A DNA stretch of 64,000 nucleotides from Dipteris shenzhenensis. Lineage: Eukaryota > Polypodiophyta > Polypodiopsida > Gleicheniales. The DNA lies in assembly GCA_047967505.1 (NCBI GenBank), contig CM106539.1. The stretch is one strand, 5' to 3'. Below, one piece after another: positions 1-11,222 of the stretch. A model generated the notes under the pieces. The model saw nothing but the letters and a program-made list of their open reading frames with translations, had not been told where the DNA came from and searched no databases. Each line of letters opens with the position of its first letter. Positions within the stretch are counted from its first letter, which is position 1. The position numbers and the translations under genes were made by a program.

Positions 1-1213
1 GATTCTTGGATGAGCAATGTGGTAATCCACAATTTTGGATTGAACACCATCATGATTGCGAAAAAATGCATCACAATCGATGGCACGATTATAAGGACAA
101 TCTTGCCGCCTCCATTGGATCCCAAACCTATAGACATCACCTTGCAATACCCTGGATCGTAGAAACGGTGAGTGGACCAAACGTTTTCTACAGTTGGACC
201 AGTATAAGGCCTGCAGAACTGTAACCGCACAATCAATGGGCTACAAGGCTGCTCTATGACAACGTGAACCTAACAATGGGAAGCATAGATTTGATCAACA
301 CAAATCTACCCACAAGCAGGAACTTAGATCATGGGATTACTGTGGGATATGGGGTTGCTTGGCATTCTACCAACGCAACATTGACTGCCGATTGGGTGCA
401 ATGCTCAAATTGTCAAGCCAACAATGGATGCTCCACAAGGCCACATTGAACCCCATGGAAATCCTTCTGCAGATCATCTCCTTATGCAAGGCTCATCGAA
501 CCCCATGGAATTCCTTCTACAGATCGTCTCCTTATGCAAAGCACCAAAAATGCACATTCAACCAAAAAATGATGTGAAAAGTGGAGAAACTAAGTGATTG
601 AGGCATCATAAGAGTTTCATGTATGCTACCTTTAGCTGGAGCGGCCGAAACGATCACCATGCTTTTGCCTACTGGAATCGCTATGGCCTAGTCTGGTGCC
701 CATTTGCTTGGCTTCCTAGAGTTACCGATTGATTTGTGGGAGGCATAGAGAGATAGAAATGAAGCAAGGTAGGGGGGGCACGAATCATAAACAGGGAGAG
801 TAATGGAGGAGAAGAGAGAAAGGGAGAGTGGAGAAAAGGTGGGGAGAGAACAATGAGAGGAGGGAAAGGGGGGTGGAATTAGTGTGGAGGGGAATAGGCA
901 AAGATGTGATGAGTGAAGATAGCTGGCAAGGGTGACGAAAGGGATGACGGTGATGAGGGAGGAGGGAAGAAAGGCAAGAGGAGCAATAGGAGGAGAAGAG
1001 GGAGATAGAGTGACGGAGAGAAGAAGGGGATGAGACGTAAAAGGTGAAGCCCCCGAATAGCATGCAATGCGGATAATTGTATACATGTTTTTATTTGGAC
1101 CGAGGTGGTTTTTAGACCCGTCTTGTGGCTTTTCTTATGTGAGATCTGACGGTTTAGAATGTAAATACAGATCTGATGGTTTAGAATGTGACATTTCATA
1201 AAACAGGCAGATA
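1..1213. other. Unassigned sequence with purine-rich tract
   Basis: No convincing gene is seen. A direct repeat with a 50-bp period lies at about 450-545; both copies carry ACCCCATGGAA and CTCCTTATGCAA. From about 730 to 1040 the plus strand is strongly purine-rich (GGAGAGG-type). This produces long but meaningless Ser/Pro/Leu-rich minus-strand frames, which I do not annotate. The segment lies downstream (3') of the minus-strand Sec14-like gene. Confidence 0.5.
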
Positions 1214-1669
1214 TCAGAGGTGATGGAAATATGGAGGACAAAGGGGGACAGAAAGTTGTGGACAAGATGAGGTTGCAAAGAGCTTGAATGTCTTGAAATA
1301 CTTTGTGAAAAAGTTGTAGTCCTCTTCATAACCACATGCAACCAGCCATTTGTCGGAGTGTGCCGCCAGAAATATTGATGCATGTGATGCCTCATCTAGA
1401 GTACTCTCCATGTCCACTGTATGATCACTCCCAGTTAAGCTGAGATTAAGGGCCCTGTCACCACATGGCAATTCCTCAACTAGATCAAAACAGTCTGAAT
1501 GACTACCTGCAAAACTCTTACCACTCCAATCGATATTGACAGGCTGCAAAGTCTGAATTGCTGATTCCGTGAGATTTGCCTTTGCAGCACTGTGCAGGTA
1601 GAAATTTTTTAACAAGAGAACACCCATTCTAGGGACACCCAACAAATTACCTATACTAGAAACGTTCAC
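1214..1669 (-). CDS. Unidentified 151-residue ORF downstream of the Sec14-like gene
   Basis: An open frame of 151 codons, not recognised. Unlike neighbouring chance frames, it has balanced, non-repetitive composition, with acidic and aromatic residues spread along it (for example DSHTVDMES-like and YEEDYNFFTKYF-type stretches). It shows no transmembrane segment, zinc motif or retroelement motif. It lies 512 bp beyond the stop codon of the minus-strand Sec14-like gene and in the same orientation. It could be part of a long 3' UTR, a 3' exon of another gene, or chance. I see no homology that decides between these. Confidence 0.2.
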   Translation of the reverse strand: MNVSSIGNLLGVPRMGVLLLKNFYLHSAAKANLTESAIQTLQPVNIDWSGKSFAGSHSDCFDLVEELPCGDRALNLSLTGSDHTVDMESTLDEASHASIFLAAHSDKWLVACGYEEDYNFFTKYFKTFKLFATSSCPQLSVPLCPPYFHHL

Positions 1670-2180
1670 CCAACGTCAAGACACCTAGCTAGGCATAGTC
1701 GCTGGTTACCACAATACCTCTTAATTTGAGATGTACAACCTGGACCGAACAGGCTTTTACAAAAATATATGAAGAGGATGCCACTGCAATTGTTCTGACA
1801 AAAAGTCATCATCTTCTGAGAAGACACACCTTAATTTAACAACAGCATGCAGGCAGCAGGACAAATCAAGCATGCTATAGAAAATGAATCAATACAGGTG
1901 GTTGTGAATAAATGTAAATGTAGTCACGTTACAACAAGCTAGAGTTCCCAAATCAGGAATTTTTGGTTCGCAAAAATACAAGAGTCAAAATTGACCGACT
2001 CTCAAAAAATATGAGTGATGTTTTGGAGAGCTCCACAGCTGTTTTACCTTCATGAAACAAAGACAGCTTATGCTGTCATTTGCAAATATAATTGGCTGTC
2101 ATGTGCTTCCCCAAGGCAGGACAATTATTTTTCAATTGCAATTACATGATACTTTTCAGGGCAAATGGAAGTCTTATCTG
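1670..2180 (-). other. Probable 3' UTR / 3' flank of the Sec14-like gene
   Basis: AT-rich sequence directly after the stop codon of the minus-strand gene (TAA at 2183-2181). No ORF is present. It is a reasonable place for the 3' UTR, but I cannot fix a polyadenylation site from sequence alone. Confidence 0.3.
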
Positions 2181-2492
2181 TTATCCAGATTGATGACCAT
2201 TTGAAACCTCCTTATTACAACTATCATCTGCCAAATTAACCAAGGCCGATTCGATTGCTGTTTCAATGCTCTGTGCTTCTTCATCTGGTTCAGGCACTTC
2301 AACATGGAAAGATTTCTGTGGAGATGGTCCCATACACTTTGAGACGTAGGATTGCTGCTTCATATGATTCCATACTTCCAGATGAAATGTATGGGAAGGA
2401 GAGAAGCAGTCTACTGAACCCACACCCTTGAACGAGCCAGATTGTTTAGGCTCATATTTACAAAAATCCGGTAGAACATGGAAATCCATCAC
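2181..2492 (-). CDS. Sec14-like gene, terminal exon
   Basis: The exon starts with GTG after TGTGTAG, giving Val-Met-Asp-Phe, and ends at TAA (2183-2181): 103 codons plus stop. It begins with the end of the CRAL-TRIO domain ('LPDFC', family 'LPHFC'). A linker follows with the family pattern 'DCFSPSHTFHLEVWNHMKQQ' (relatives 'NCFSLDHAFHQQLYNYIKQQ'). The tail is 'SFHVEVPEPDEE', a conserved acidic motif of this subgroup. It closes with Ile-Glu-Ser and a polar C-terminus, so the protein has a normal-looking end. The first Met of the open frame is codon 2 of the exon, not a translation start. Confidence 0.92.
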   Translation of the reverse strand: MMDFHVLPDFCKYEPKQSGSFKGVGSVDCFSPSHTFHLEVWNHMKQQSYVSKCMGPSPQKSFHVEVPEPDEEAQSIETAIESALVNLADDSCNKEVSNGHQSG

Positions 2493-2629
2493 CTACACAC
2501 AGGCAACGTCATATTGATAGCGACACATCCAAATCCACAAAACGGACAAAACCATCCCAAGTTAACAGGCTTCACATGGAGCTCACAGAATTATGATAAA
2601 AAAAGAACTGGCCATGTCCCTTTCAGTAC

Positions 2630-2710
2630 CTTTAGAAGTTCATCCCTGCCACAACCCGGTAGCACATGTATTTTGCGCCTGGTCCTTTCTTGCAGAAGAG
2701 GCTTAACCAC
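2630..2710 (-). CDS. Sec14-like gene, internal exon (CRAL-TRIO C-terminal lobe)
   Basis: Eighty-one bases, 27 codons, acceptor TTTTCTAG and donor GTACTG. It encodes VVKPLLQERTRRKI followed by HVLPGCGRDELLK. This is the gate-helix region of the Sec14 fold, almost identical to plant relatives ('WKVVKPLLQERTRRKIQVLQGCGRDELLK'). It is spliced over a normal 137-bp intron to the last exon. Confidence 0.94.
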
Positions 2711-4690
2711 CTAGAAAAGAGAATAACTAGATCACTAACAGTACTTATGAAAAATCCCAAATTACTATGCAGAATCAAAATTAAAACAAAATGCATGCAT
2801 TTAGTGTACAGAGCCAAGAAGGCAGAAAAATGAGCTGTCTGAAGAGACGGAGGGACGGACCATCCTAGATTTATAGGGTTAATGGTATCGACATGGCAGC
2901 ACCCTAAGATCAGATCCATAGAGCTTTTCCAAAACTTTATGATCATATGGAGCGATCATCTGCTGAACAGAGCCAAACAGAGAAGCAGCAGTAGTTTTGA
3001 GACAACACAAGCATGCCAGGTATATATGGTTGAATGCCCAGCTGCACCTTCACAAACTCCTATGTACTACAGTCTGTTACTCCCACCAGAGACCTCACCC
3101 TACACTATCCGAGATCTGAGGCCCTCACCACAATACCACCTCCAGGCAAGGTGCAACCATCAAGGTGCACTTCTTCTAGAAGATTCAACCCTCACCCATT
3201 TAGAGACAAGTCCATATATCAATTTTGTGAGATGTTTTTTGAAATATAGCCCAAGGATTTTGGGACCATGTTTCACCCAGGTAATAGAGCTGCACCACTC
3301 ACAAGTTATGGCACATCACCTTTAGAGCTGCGCTACACACTTGCTGGTCATATGAAGAGATGGCCAGTGTCGATTTCATCGTGCGCTTGGGTCCAATGTA
3401 ATGGACTACCTCATTGGGTCCCCAACATTTGCTGCATGCATCAAAGACTTCAGATCTCAGCCTACTACCAAGAGTTTACCACACATATCTAGCTTTCATT
3501 AGACACCTAATGGGGCTTAGACCACCTCCACAACTGCCTCCAAGGACTTACTAGCAAATTCAATTCCATCATGAACCCAAACTACACATGCGAGCAAACC
3601 TACACACACTCATAAAAGATACCCATGATCTCTCCTTGCCAGAACCAATCTCTTAGAACCTACAATCTCTTAGAAGATACCCATGATCTCTTCTTGCTAG
3701 AACCCATAACTGACACTTTGTTCTTACACAGTAGCTTCACCCTATACTATCAAGTCCACCCACGTGTATCTGTAAGATTTCCTTGATGAAGATTGCAAAA
3801 CGTTTTGGGCAAGGCTCAAGGACTTCCCTCTACTAGTGTAGATACCTGGCCATTGATCCACCCAAAAAAAGGGCATTCAAGTCTCATCCCCATCAATTCA
3901 ACATTGAGATCAGGCATAAGGTCAAGACCACATACCACTATCATAAGTTGAGACTCAATAACCTTTTCTACAAGAGGTTGAGACAAAGGAGCGCGTGCCT
4001 ATGAGATGCCCTAATATTATGAGATGAGCTACCTCTCCCTCTTTGAATGGGTTTCGGGATATGTGCAAGTGCCGAGCCCTCTGTCTTAGACGTCACATGC
4101 TTCATGCACACACTCATGAGACTAGCACTTGGCCAGAAGCTCTAACAACAGGGGATCCTAGACTTTTGCACAAGAAAAGAGCCATTAGTGAGCACTGCTA
4201 GACATGTGACCCTTAGCCCGCGACCTCCACATGAACTAATATAACGACAAAGATAGGGACAACATGCAAACATCCCATTTAAGGCACCCTCATCGCAACC
4301 CCACAATGCCAAGCCACTTCACAAGGCCCCTAGGTAAGACCTTCAAAGCGATCCATACGATGAAAAAGACAAATCTTGGACATGCTCAAGTGGCACTAGG
4401 ACTCTCAACGAGATCCCAATAAGACTTAATTCTCAGCACCTATTGCTCATCCTTGACCCTGGACCAATCTTGCATGCCCCATGATGACAAGCTCTATGGT
4501 GGCAAGCAAAAGATGCGTATCATAGACATGTTTCATCCACATCAGGGACAGCCCCATACCCTTTCTCCGTCCACTTGTTTCATTGTTCTTTTTCTCATTA
4601 TATATCACAACGGTGTAATAGACACTTTCAATTGGGAATATAGCATCTTGGTCTCAAAGGCCTTTTCGGTCTTTTTGCTAACAACAATTG
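2711..4690. other. Intron sequence without recognised features
   Basis: About 2 kb next to the splice acceptor of the 13.6-kb intron. Several plus-strand frames of 70-150 codons exist, but none shows a domain, codon bias or retroelement motif that I recognise. A diverged non-coding transposon is possible. Confidence 0.4.
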
Positions 4691-4694
4691 CTCT

Positions 4695-4890
4695 ACGTGT
4701 GTGTGTGCGTGCGTGTGTGTGTGTGTGTGTGTGTCTGATCTTTGGGATACTCTCCATTTTGGAGACTTCTCATCTTGTAAATTTATGAGAATATAAATAC
4801 ACTGCACTGGATTTTACTAAAAAAAAAAGTGTGTGTGTGGGGTGTGAGAGAGAGGGGGGGGTGTGTGTGTGTGTGAGAGAGAGAGAGGGT
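4695..4890. repeat. (GT)n and (GA)n microsatellites
   Basis: A GT/GTGC repeat runs over about 4695-4734. A second mixed tract of GTGTGTG, GAGAGAG and G-runs covers 4829-4890. The second tract directly precedes the LINE ORF1 relic. Confidence 0.9.
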
Positions 4891-6528
4891 GTGAGAGACG
4901 ATGGAGAGCTCTGGAGCCCTTGCAGCCCTGGTCGACCCTCCGTCCCCCTCCGTTCCCTCCCTCGTACTGCTCGTACTGCCCGTACTGCCCCGGTCGCCAC
5001 CCGTACAGCTCTCGTCAACTATACGAAATTTTGTACAGTCCGTACACCCCCCCGGACCCCTACAATTATCTACATAGCCTTTGGCTCAGCCCTTCGTACA
5101 ACCCTCCGTCCAGGCAGAGGTGGTGCAGACACCAGTACCTGCTTCATCCATACCTGCAAAATCTGTACAGAATTCCCCACCCGTACAGCCCATACAAGCT
5201 CCCGAAACATCTTTTGTTTTTTCTCATTCAACAGAAGCGCGGTGCTTTGCCTTCTTCATCCTCTTTCAAATCGGCAAAGCTTGATCTCGCAGATGGCCCT
5301 TCTTCTTCCCTGCACTTGGATCTTCTGCATCAGTTATGCTCAACCTCTGTCACAGATGTTCCTTCATCACGTTCCCTGTTTGTTTGCTCTTTGGATTCTG
5401 CCCTTCTAGTTTCAGGACTTCGACAGGCTTAACACTTTGGAGTCTGTCTCTACTTTATGGGCAAGGTTCTTTTTGCCGCTCAACTTCGTCGTTGGGCTGA
5501 AGCTACAATGGATCCAAATTGTATTTCCTCCTTTGTCTTTCTAGGCAAAGGATTTTATTATGCCCACGTTTCTTCGACTGATGTGGTGGAGCGGCTAGTC
5601 CGTAGTGCTGGTGTTCCTGGGGCTGGTTTCTTCGCTTATGTGATGCCCTGGGATCCACTTTTCAATCCTTCTGCTACCCTTCAGACTCATTGTCCGGTTT
5701 GGATTACTCTCAAAGCATTGCCTGTGCCTCTTCTTCAGCATCTTCCAACTCTTGCAACTTTTTTGGGAAGGCCTCTTCATGTTCCGAGACAGGAGTTCTT
5801 GCAAGCTTCTCGTGATGCTCACCTTTGCATTTTGTGGGATATGACGTAGCCCGTGTCATCTACTCTGGATCTTGATTTGGGATTTGCCCATCCGATGTGC
5901 ATCAGGCTGCATTTTGCATCTTTTCCCATTGCATGTTATCGGTGCCGACAGGTTGGTCATTTTGCACGTGATTGCCCTTCTACATCTAGGCCCATTCCTC
6001 CTGCTCCTTCTTCAGCTGTCAAGGTTACTCTCCCTTCTCCTCCGGTTTCTGCTATGGCTTCTTTGGAGAAGCCTTCTACTGCTCCGAAGCACTACTGGAG
6101 GAAGGTAGATAAATCACAGGCAAATCCTCGTCTTGCTGAAGAAGCTCAAGTTTGCACCCCTCGTGAGCACCATCAGTCTTCTTCTACTCGGGATATGGAT
6201 GTTGGATGTACCCCTTGCAGAGGGGATTTTACAAGATGATATGCATGCTCTCTCTCAGGATGCTGCCCCTGCTCTTACTCAGGTTGATCCTCAGAATGAA
6301 GCTCAAATGCTAAGTCCTGCTTTATCAGATGCAGCTTTTTCGTCGAAAGATACAGATGTTGATTTAGCCTCTCTGCCTTTGATGCTTGTGCCAGAGTTTT
6401 CTTATGTCCGGGATGTAGAAGTACCTTTTTTACTGGAATCTTTTCATCCCATGTTACAACAGGTTTTTGACCCTGTGATTCAAAAATTTTGGGTACCGGC
6501 CTATATCAAGAAGAATATGACATGTTAA
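4863..6528 (+). pseudogene. LINE-A: broken ORF1 (DUF4283-like domain plus CCHC zinc knuckle)
   Basis: One reading frame runs from 4863 to 6239, broken by in-frame stops at 5430-5432 and 5847-5849. The middle part has the Trp-Asp-Pro-x-Phe-x-Pro and Pro-Val-Trp-Ile patterns followed by a Gly-Arg-Pro-Leu-like end. This resembles the DUF4283 domain of plant LINE ORF1 proteins. It is followed by a zinc knuckle, CYRCRQVGHFARDC (about 5935-5975). After the stop at 6239 a related Ser/Pro/acidic tail continues in another frame to 6528 (Asp-Ala-Ala-Pro-type repeats), suggesting a frameshift near 6190. ORF1 proteins of this type bind LINE RNA and chaperone target-primed reverse transcription. The upstream part, about 4960-5200, is rich in CGTAC motifs. 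The relic abuts an oppositely oriented LINE piece at about 6530. Confidence 0.65.
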
Positions 6529-6532
6529 ATAG

Positions 6533-7545
6533 CTGTGCTAGGACCGGGGTCAAGACGTCCTGTCCATGTGCAAAGTGCATAGTCCCTCATGCTCTGGTAA
6601 ACTCCGGTTATGAAGCTAGAGAAGGACAGCCCGTACATTCTGTGCCGTAAACAAGTGACACATAGTGGGTCTAGGCATAGAGGACATATCAGGTGGTGCC
6701 TAACCCGGGACATCATAGAGAGAGCATGCATATGTATGCCAGACTGCTGGATCTGTGATGGGGATGTGCAACTTTCCCTCCGACAAGAGCCCCCATCCCG
6801 TAGTAGGATCTCCTCCGCGAAAGGATCCGATCACCTCATCCATCCTGTGTATGAGGAAAGCCCACTTATGCCATGTCACTCCGCGTAAGATCCATTGTGC
6901 CTCTGGTGAAGTCAAATGTCCCAGTGTTCGCTCATGTGTGAGGTGGGCTCTCATCTCTTTGCACTCATCATCCAACCAGGGATTTTGGGACATCTTCCCA
7001 TCTAGGACACGTGCAGATCGAGTCGTGGAAAGGATCTGGTGGCAACATCTTGTAACACAGAGACAAGGGTATCTGATACATGTGCGAGGTCCATATCCTC
7101 TCCAAGTTAGACTAGAAGTGTAGAAGCCAAGTGGCTTACGTACACCGGGTCAAGAGCACGATCAAAATGGCTCTAAACGAGTGGGTGACAAGGGAGCCCT
7201 CCTCATGGCTGGCATGGCGGTCGATATACTAAAGGCAAGGTATGAGTAGTCGGTCCCAAATGGAGGAGAAGGCACAATAAAATCAGATATCCGTGGGTCA
7301 AAGGCTAGTGGACCCAATAGGTAGTCCACTGTACTTCTCCCCTTGCCATGTGGGAAACAAGTGAGCCCATCAGATGATGGCCATCTCTGGAGACCGCTAT
7401 ATATGATCAAGTCATGGATAGCCCCCAACTCGAGTAGATGCCCTCACTAGTGCATCTGCATCTGTTGACTACCTCACAATCCCCAGCTTTGTTGCATCCA
7501 TCTCTGGTACTATAAGGGAATTCTCATCGAAATCTAGCAGGTCAA
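6533..7545 (-). pseudogene. LINE-B: ORF2 fragment, C-terminal half of AP-endonuclease and linker
   Basis: Minus-strand fragment collinear with the intact copy at about 48850-49800. From 7545 downward it matches the part after the GDFNAR loop, then 'HDLIIYSGLQRWP', then 'VDYLLGPLAFDPRI'. The end of the endonuclease reads FGTDYSYLAFSIST where the better copy has GADHTYLFFSIST, so the catalytic Asp-His pair is Asp-Tyr. Next comes the linker with 'NPWLDDECKEMRA' and 'YACSLYDVP' (6993-6700), and then a remnant of the start of the RT region. Stops and frameshifts separate the blocks. The AP-endonuclease of LINEs nicks the target DNA; this copy is dead. Confidence 0.75.
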
Positions 7546-9345
7546 CTTGTCTATTCCCAGGTCTTGAAAGCTGCGTTGTGCTTCCTTCGACCACCCAAAA
7601 GCATCCTTCTTCAAGAGGTCAGTAAGAGGAGCTGCCCTCTTGGAAAATTTGCGAATAAAGCGCCTGTAGAAGGAAACAAGACCTAAAAATCCCCTCAACT
7701 GGGTGGGATTTCGTGGTTGTGGCCAATCTTTGATGCATTTCACCTTTGCAGGATCCACCCGAATGCCACGTCTACTCACAATATGCCCCAGGTACTCAAC
7801 CTCCTTTGCCATAAAAGTGCATTTGCTGGCTTTTGCATAAAGCTGATGCATCCTCAAAATTTCCAGCAGTTACTTCACATGCTTAATGCTATCCTTGCTG
7901 TAAATGAGAATATCATCAAAGAAAACCAGCACGCATCTGAAAAGAAGTGGCATCACCTTGAATTCATACAAGCCCTGTTCTGTGCGGAAGGCCGTCTTGT
8001 GCTCATCTCCTTCTTTCACCCTGATTTGATGGTAACCAGACCTCACTTCTATCTTCGTGAAACCAAAAGGCATCACCTTGAATTCATACAAGCCCTGTTC
8101 TGTGCGGAAGGCCGTCTTGTGCTCATCTCCTTCTTTCACCCTGATTTGATGGTAACCACACCTCAAATCTATCTTCGTGAAAATTTGAGCACCCTTGAGT
8201 TCATCCAATAGGTCATCTATCCTAGGGATTGGAAACTTGTTCTTGATAGTGGCCTTATTTAGATCCCTGTAATCAATGCACATGCAGTATGATCCATCCT
8301 TCTTCTTCATCAGAAGCAACAGAGAGGCAAAAGGAGAAGTGCTATGAGAGATAGAGTTCTTCTCAGGCAATTCCCGCACCTGTACTGCCACTTCCTCCCG
8401 CTCAACCTTAGAGAGACGGTATGGGGCTTTGTTTATGGGTTTACTGCCAGGCAATTGGGATGGCATATCAGCAAATACATCAGCAAACTCCGATAGCAAC
8501 TGCTGCATATCACAATCCTCAACACGGGGAATGCTACCCCCCTGAGATACCGACAGATTCAATGCGTAGAGGGCATGCTCCTTTCTGAGCTCTTTGGCCA
8601 ACTGCCTTGCTGAAATGACCTGCAATTTAGGAGTGGCAATGCCATGCAATGCTACAATTCTACCTTTGTGGAAAAAGCTGAGTGAGAGGGCATTTAAACC
8701 CATGCTGATTTTACCCAAACATTTCAGCCAATCGTAGCCCAGGAAAGCATCTATTGGACCCATATCCAGTGCCAAGAGATCCCCAGCAAATTCATAATCC
8801 TTAGAGAGCTTGATCCTTGCATCTTGGCAATTAAATTTACTGACCAAATGCTGTCCATTTGCCACCTCTGCTCTCAGCCCATGATCAATCTCAATAGCAA
8901 TCAGTCCCACCTTCTGTAAGGTCTTAGAATTAATGAAACTATGAGTGCTACCGCTGTCCACAAGCACGTGAACAGTCCTGCCATTAATTTGTCCTTTCAA
9001 TCTGATAGTTTCAGCACTTTTGGCACCCATCAATGCATGAGAAGAAATATAATAAATTGTTTGCTGCGCATCCCAATAGATCTCCTCCTCGTCCACAAGA
9101 GCATTTCCATTTGCATCCTCTCGCGTAAGAAAAGGCATAGGAACCTGATGCTCCACATGAAAGACTTTAGGCCAACGGCCTCGCATGTTCACATGTGGGC
9201 TGAGTGTCATCGGATTGTATACCATGCATATTATGTTCATTAGCACCACCGGGATCAAAGGGGAAATCAGCCTGCGTTGTGGTGTTGGAACTATCGGAGT
9301 CCTAGTGTGTGTGGTCCTAGCGGAGGGTTTCATTGACCACTAGGG
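7546..9345 (-). pseudogene. Gypsy-1: Ty3/gypsy protease and reverse transcriptase, internally rearranged
   Basis: A 487-codon minus frame (9333-7870) continues in the same frame after one TAA (7872-7870) to 7534. Domains in order: retropepsin with VDSGSTHSF (near 8955); a linker with FADVFADMP-like and APYRLS motifs; and RT with MKKKDGSYCMCIDYRDLN, 'PRIDDLLDEL' and 'TKIDLRCGYHQIR'. The palm block is duplicated in tandem (see the separate repeat). The usual FGLTNAP...FQ segment is missing, so the text jumps from VMP to 'VLVFFDDILIYSKD'. FFDD replaces the common YxDD. The RT connection ('YLGHIVSRRGIRVDP', 'LRGFLGLVSFYRRFI') follows, and the copy ends before RNase H. No gag, integrase or LTR remains. 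It is truncated on the left by LINE-B and on the right by LINE-C. Confidence 0.85.
7949..8186 (-). repeat. In-frame 120-bp tandem duplication inside gypsy-1 RT
   Basis: Two adjacent copies with exactly 120-bp spacing (for example CATCACCTTGAATTC at 7951 and 8071), differing at only a few bases. Because 120 is a multiple of three, the frame is kept and the protein repeats about 40 residues of the RT palm around GYHQIRVKEGDEHKTAFRTE. Confidence 0.95.
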
Positions 9346-10232
9346 TACACGTAGATTTACTTACCCCACTCACTGAGGATCTCTCTTGGGCAGTTCCGGG
9401 TCTCTTCACATAGACTTCGTATCGAGAGCGACAAAGCAAAACGACTACCTAGGGAGAGGCGCATATGCACTTTGTGTGACATGCAGGAGGTTGAGACAGA
9501 GGAGCACTTTATCTTCAGGTGTCATGTTTACTATGAGATCTACAAACGTTTCTATTGCCTCTTCACAGACAGCTATGGGATTTTGGCCCAATTCATCTCC
9601 TACCTAGAGCAACGATGCTTGGGAGGTTTCATTCATGAGGCACTCAAACACTGCGATAGGATACTTGAAGCGCGAAGACAAGAGAAGACTTTTTCCTTGA
9701 CTGATCCCTCTCAGAGCTCTATCACAGAGTTTTTCCAGCCAGATCACATGGACACCCACGGGACGAGGCCTCGACATGACCGTGACCCAAAGCCTGTGAC
9801 CCGACAGCTCAGACAGAGTGTTGACACACATATCACACTTGGGGACATCCCCTCCCTGTTAAGAGTCGAGTCCCATCCGATGGGGGTCACAGTAACCTTG
9901 GTTAGAGGCAGAGCTATGACCAGGAGACATGCCAGGGCTGCACCTTTGAGTGGCCGATAGCACTCTATTGCCGATTTCATGCCCCCTTTGCCTCATCCAC
10001 CCTGATGTCTTGATGGTGGTGATGATGATGATGAGATAGTCGACTACCGACATGACTATGGTGTACTTAGGATTTAGTATTGACATTCTGCATTTTTTGC
10101 ATTTGCATTGGTGTGGATGCTCGTTTAGTAGCTCCACCACCACAGCTCGTTTGCACCAGGTTTTTCACAGTCTCATAGACCCATGGGTCTTCTCAAGACT
10201 TTAATAAACTTTCTTTCTTTCTTTCTTTCTCA
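9346..10232 (+). pseudogene. LINE-C: 3' end of ORF2 (zinc knuckle, PIP-like motif) and 3' tail
   Basis: A 5'-truncated LINE. The frame 9472-9960 has the RT-associated zinc-binding motif C-x2-C ... H-x4-C ('CDMQEVETEEHFIFRCHVYYE'-type; the first Cys lies just upstream). It continues with YLEQRCLGGFIHEAL, then the PCNA-box-like QSSITEFF (9712-9735), then ITLGDIPSLLR. The stop is at 9960. The 3' UTR holds a GAT microsatellite (about 10015-10035) and AGTCGACTACCGACATGAC. The conserved LINE terminus CATAGACCCATGGGTCTTC...TTTAATAAAC is followed by (TTTC)n ending at about 10232. It separates gypsy-1 from the gypsy-2 LTR, so it probably inserted between or into them. Confidence 0.85.
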
Positions 10233-10485
10233 GATACATCCTGTACAAACAAGGAAAGTCTCCAAAAATGCTGCAAGTACTCTTGGACAGTACCAGTCTG
10301 CAAGTACTCTTGGACAGTACCAGTCTCGGGCCCAATGTGCCAAAATAAGCGAAGACCTCTAACTTGTTCATACCCTTGCCACTCAACTCGAGAATCAAGC
10401 CTGCCTAGCCCTAGGCCTCCCCAGGCTACCTGAGCTAGTCTTGTGTACCCCAGTACACGTCAGATACCAATCCGTGCACATGACA
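10233..10485 (-). repeat. Gypsy-2 3' LTR (truncated)
   Basis: On the minus strand the LTR starts with TGTCATGTGCACGGA at 10485, immediately after a polypurine tract (GAGGAGGGAAAG, about 10489-10500). It runs to about 10233, where the LINE-C tail interrupts it, so the far end is lost. A 27-bp tandem duplication lies inside it at 10271-10324. No 5' LTR partner was found near 15.2-15.6 kb. Confidence 0.6.
10271..10324. repeat. 27-bp tandem duplication
   Basis: CTGCAAGTACTCTTGGACAG plus 7 bases occurs twice with 27-bp spacing, within the gypsy-2 LTR. Confidence 0.95.
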
Positions 10486-11090
10486 TACTTTCCCTCCTCT
10501 AAGAACTCACTCCTGAGCGCTAAAAAACCCGATAATGTCTTCTAGAGATTTGGTAATGTCTCCCATGTTAGATCCTCCTCAACACGATCCTTCCACTTGA
10601 TCTTGTATTCCGTGAAGTTCGATTACAAATCTATCTTTCACGAAATTCAAGAATACTCTCAGGCTTGTATGGAATAAAAGTCAAATCTATAACTTTTACT
10701 ATTTCTTGAGGAGAAACAAGTTGATCATCTGCATCCAGTAACTCTTTCAGTCTATACTGACATGAAACACTGGATGTACTTTAACATCAAGAGGCAATTC
10801 TAGTTTATATGCAACTGGTCTACTTCTTTTAATAATCTTGAACGGACCACAGTATCTCGGAGATAACTTTGGAACCAAAGCAGTACTTAGGCTCTTGGAT
10901 TCCTTGGGAATACGTAAATATACCATCGTCCCTTCAGAGAACTCTCTGTGTGAACGATGTCTATTAGCATTAAATCTGTCCCGATCTTGGGCATGACTCC
11001 TTGGCAAACTGCAACATTTCTTGCATGTCTTGCAAGAATGTCCTTGCAGCATCATTTTGAATTCCCTTGAACCAAACCATAACTGGTGAC

Positions 11091-11222
11091 TTAGGTTGAA
11101 ACCCGTACATTAGCATAAAAGGACGGTAACCAATACTTGAATTTTAGTTTGCTCACTTAGGTTGAAACCCGTACATAAGCATAAAAGGACGGTAACCAAT
11201 ACTTGAATTTTAGTTTGCTTAC
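11091..11222. repeat. 66-bp tandem duplication in gypsy-2 integrase region
   Basis: TTAGGTTGAAACCCGTACAT begins at 11091 and again at 11157 (TTAGGTTGAAACCCGTACAT...). The copies differ by about one or two bases. Confidence 0.95.

Noticed and set aside
688-1086. Overlapping Ser/Pro/Leu-rich minus-strand frames
   Set aside because: They follow from a homopurine plus strand; no domain, and several frames are open at once.
7949-8186. CRISPR-like or satellite array
   Set aside because: Only two copies without spacers, and inside an RT coding frame; a simple tandem duplication.
7717-8211. 164-codon plus frame with repeats
   Set aside because: Shadow of the duplicated gypsy-1 RT on the other strand.
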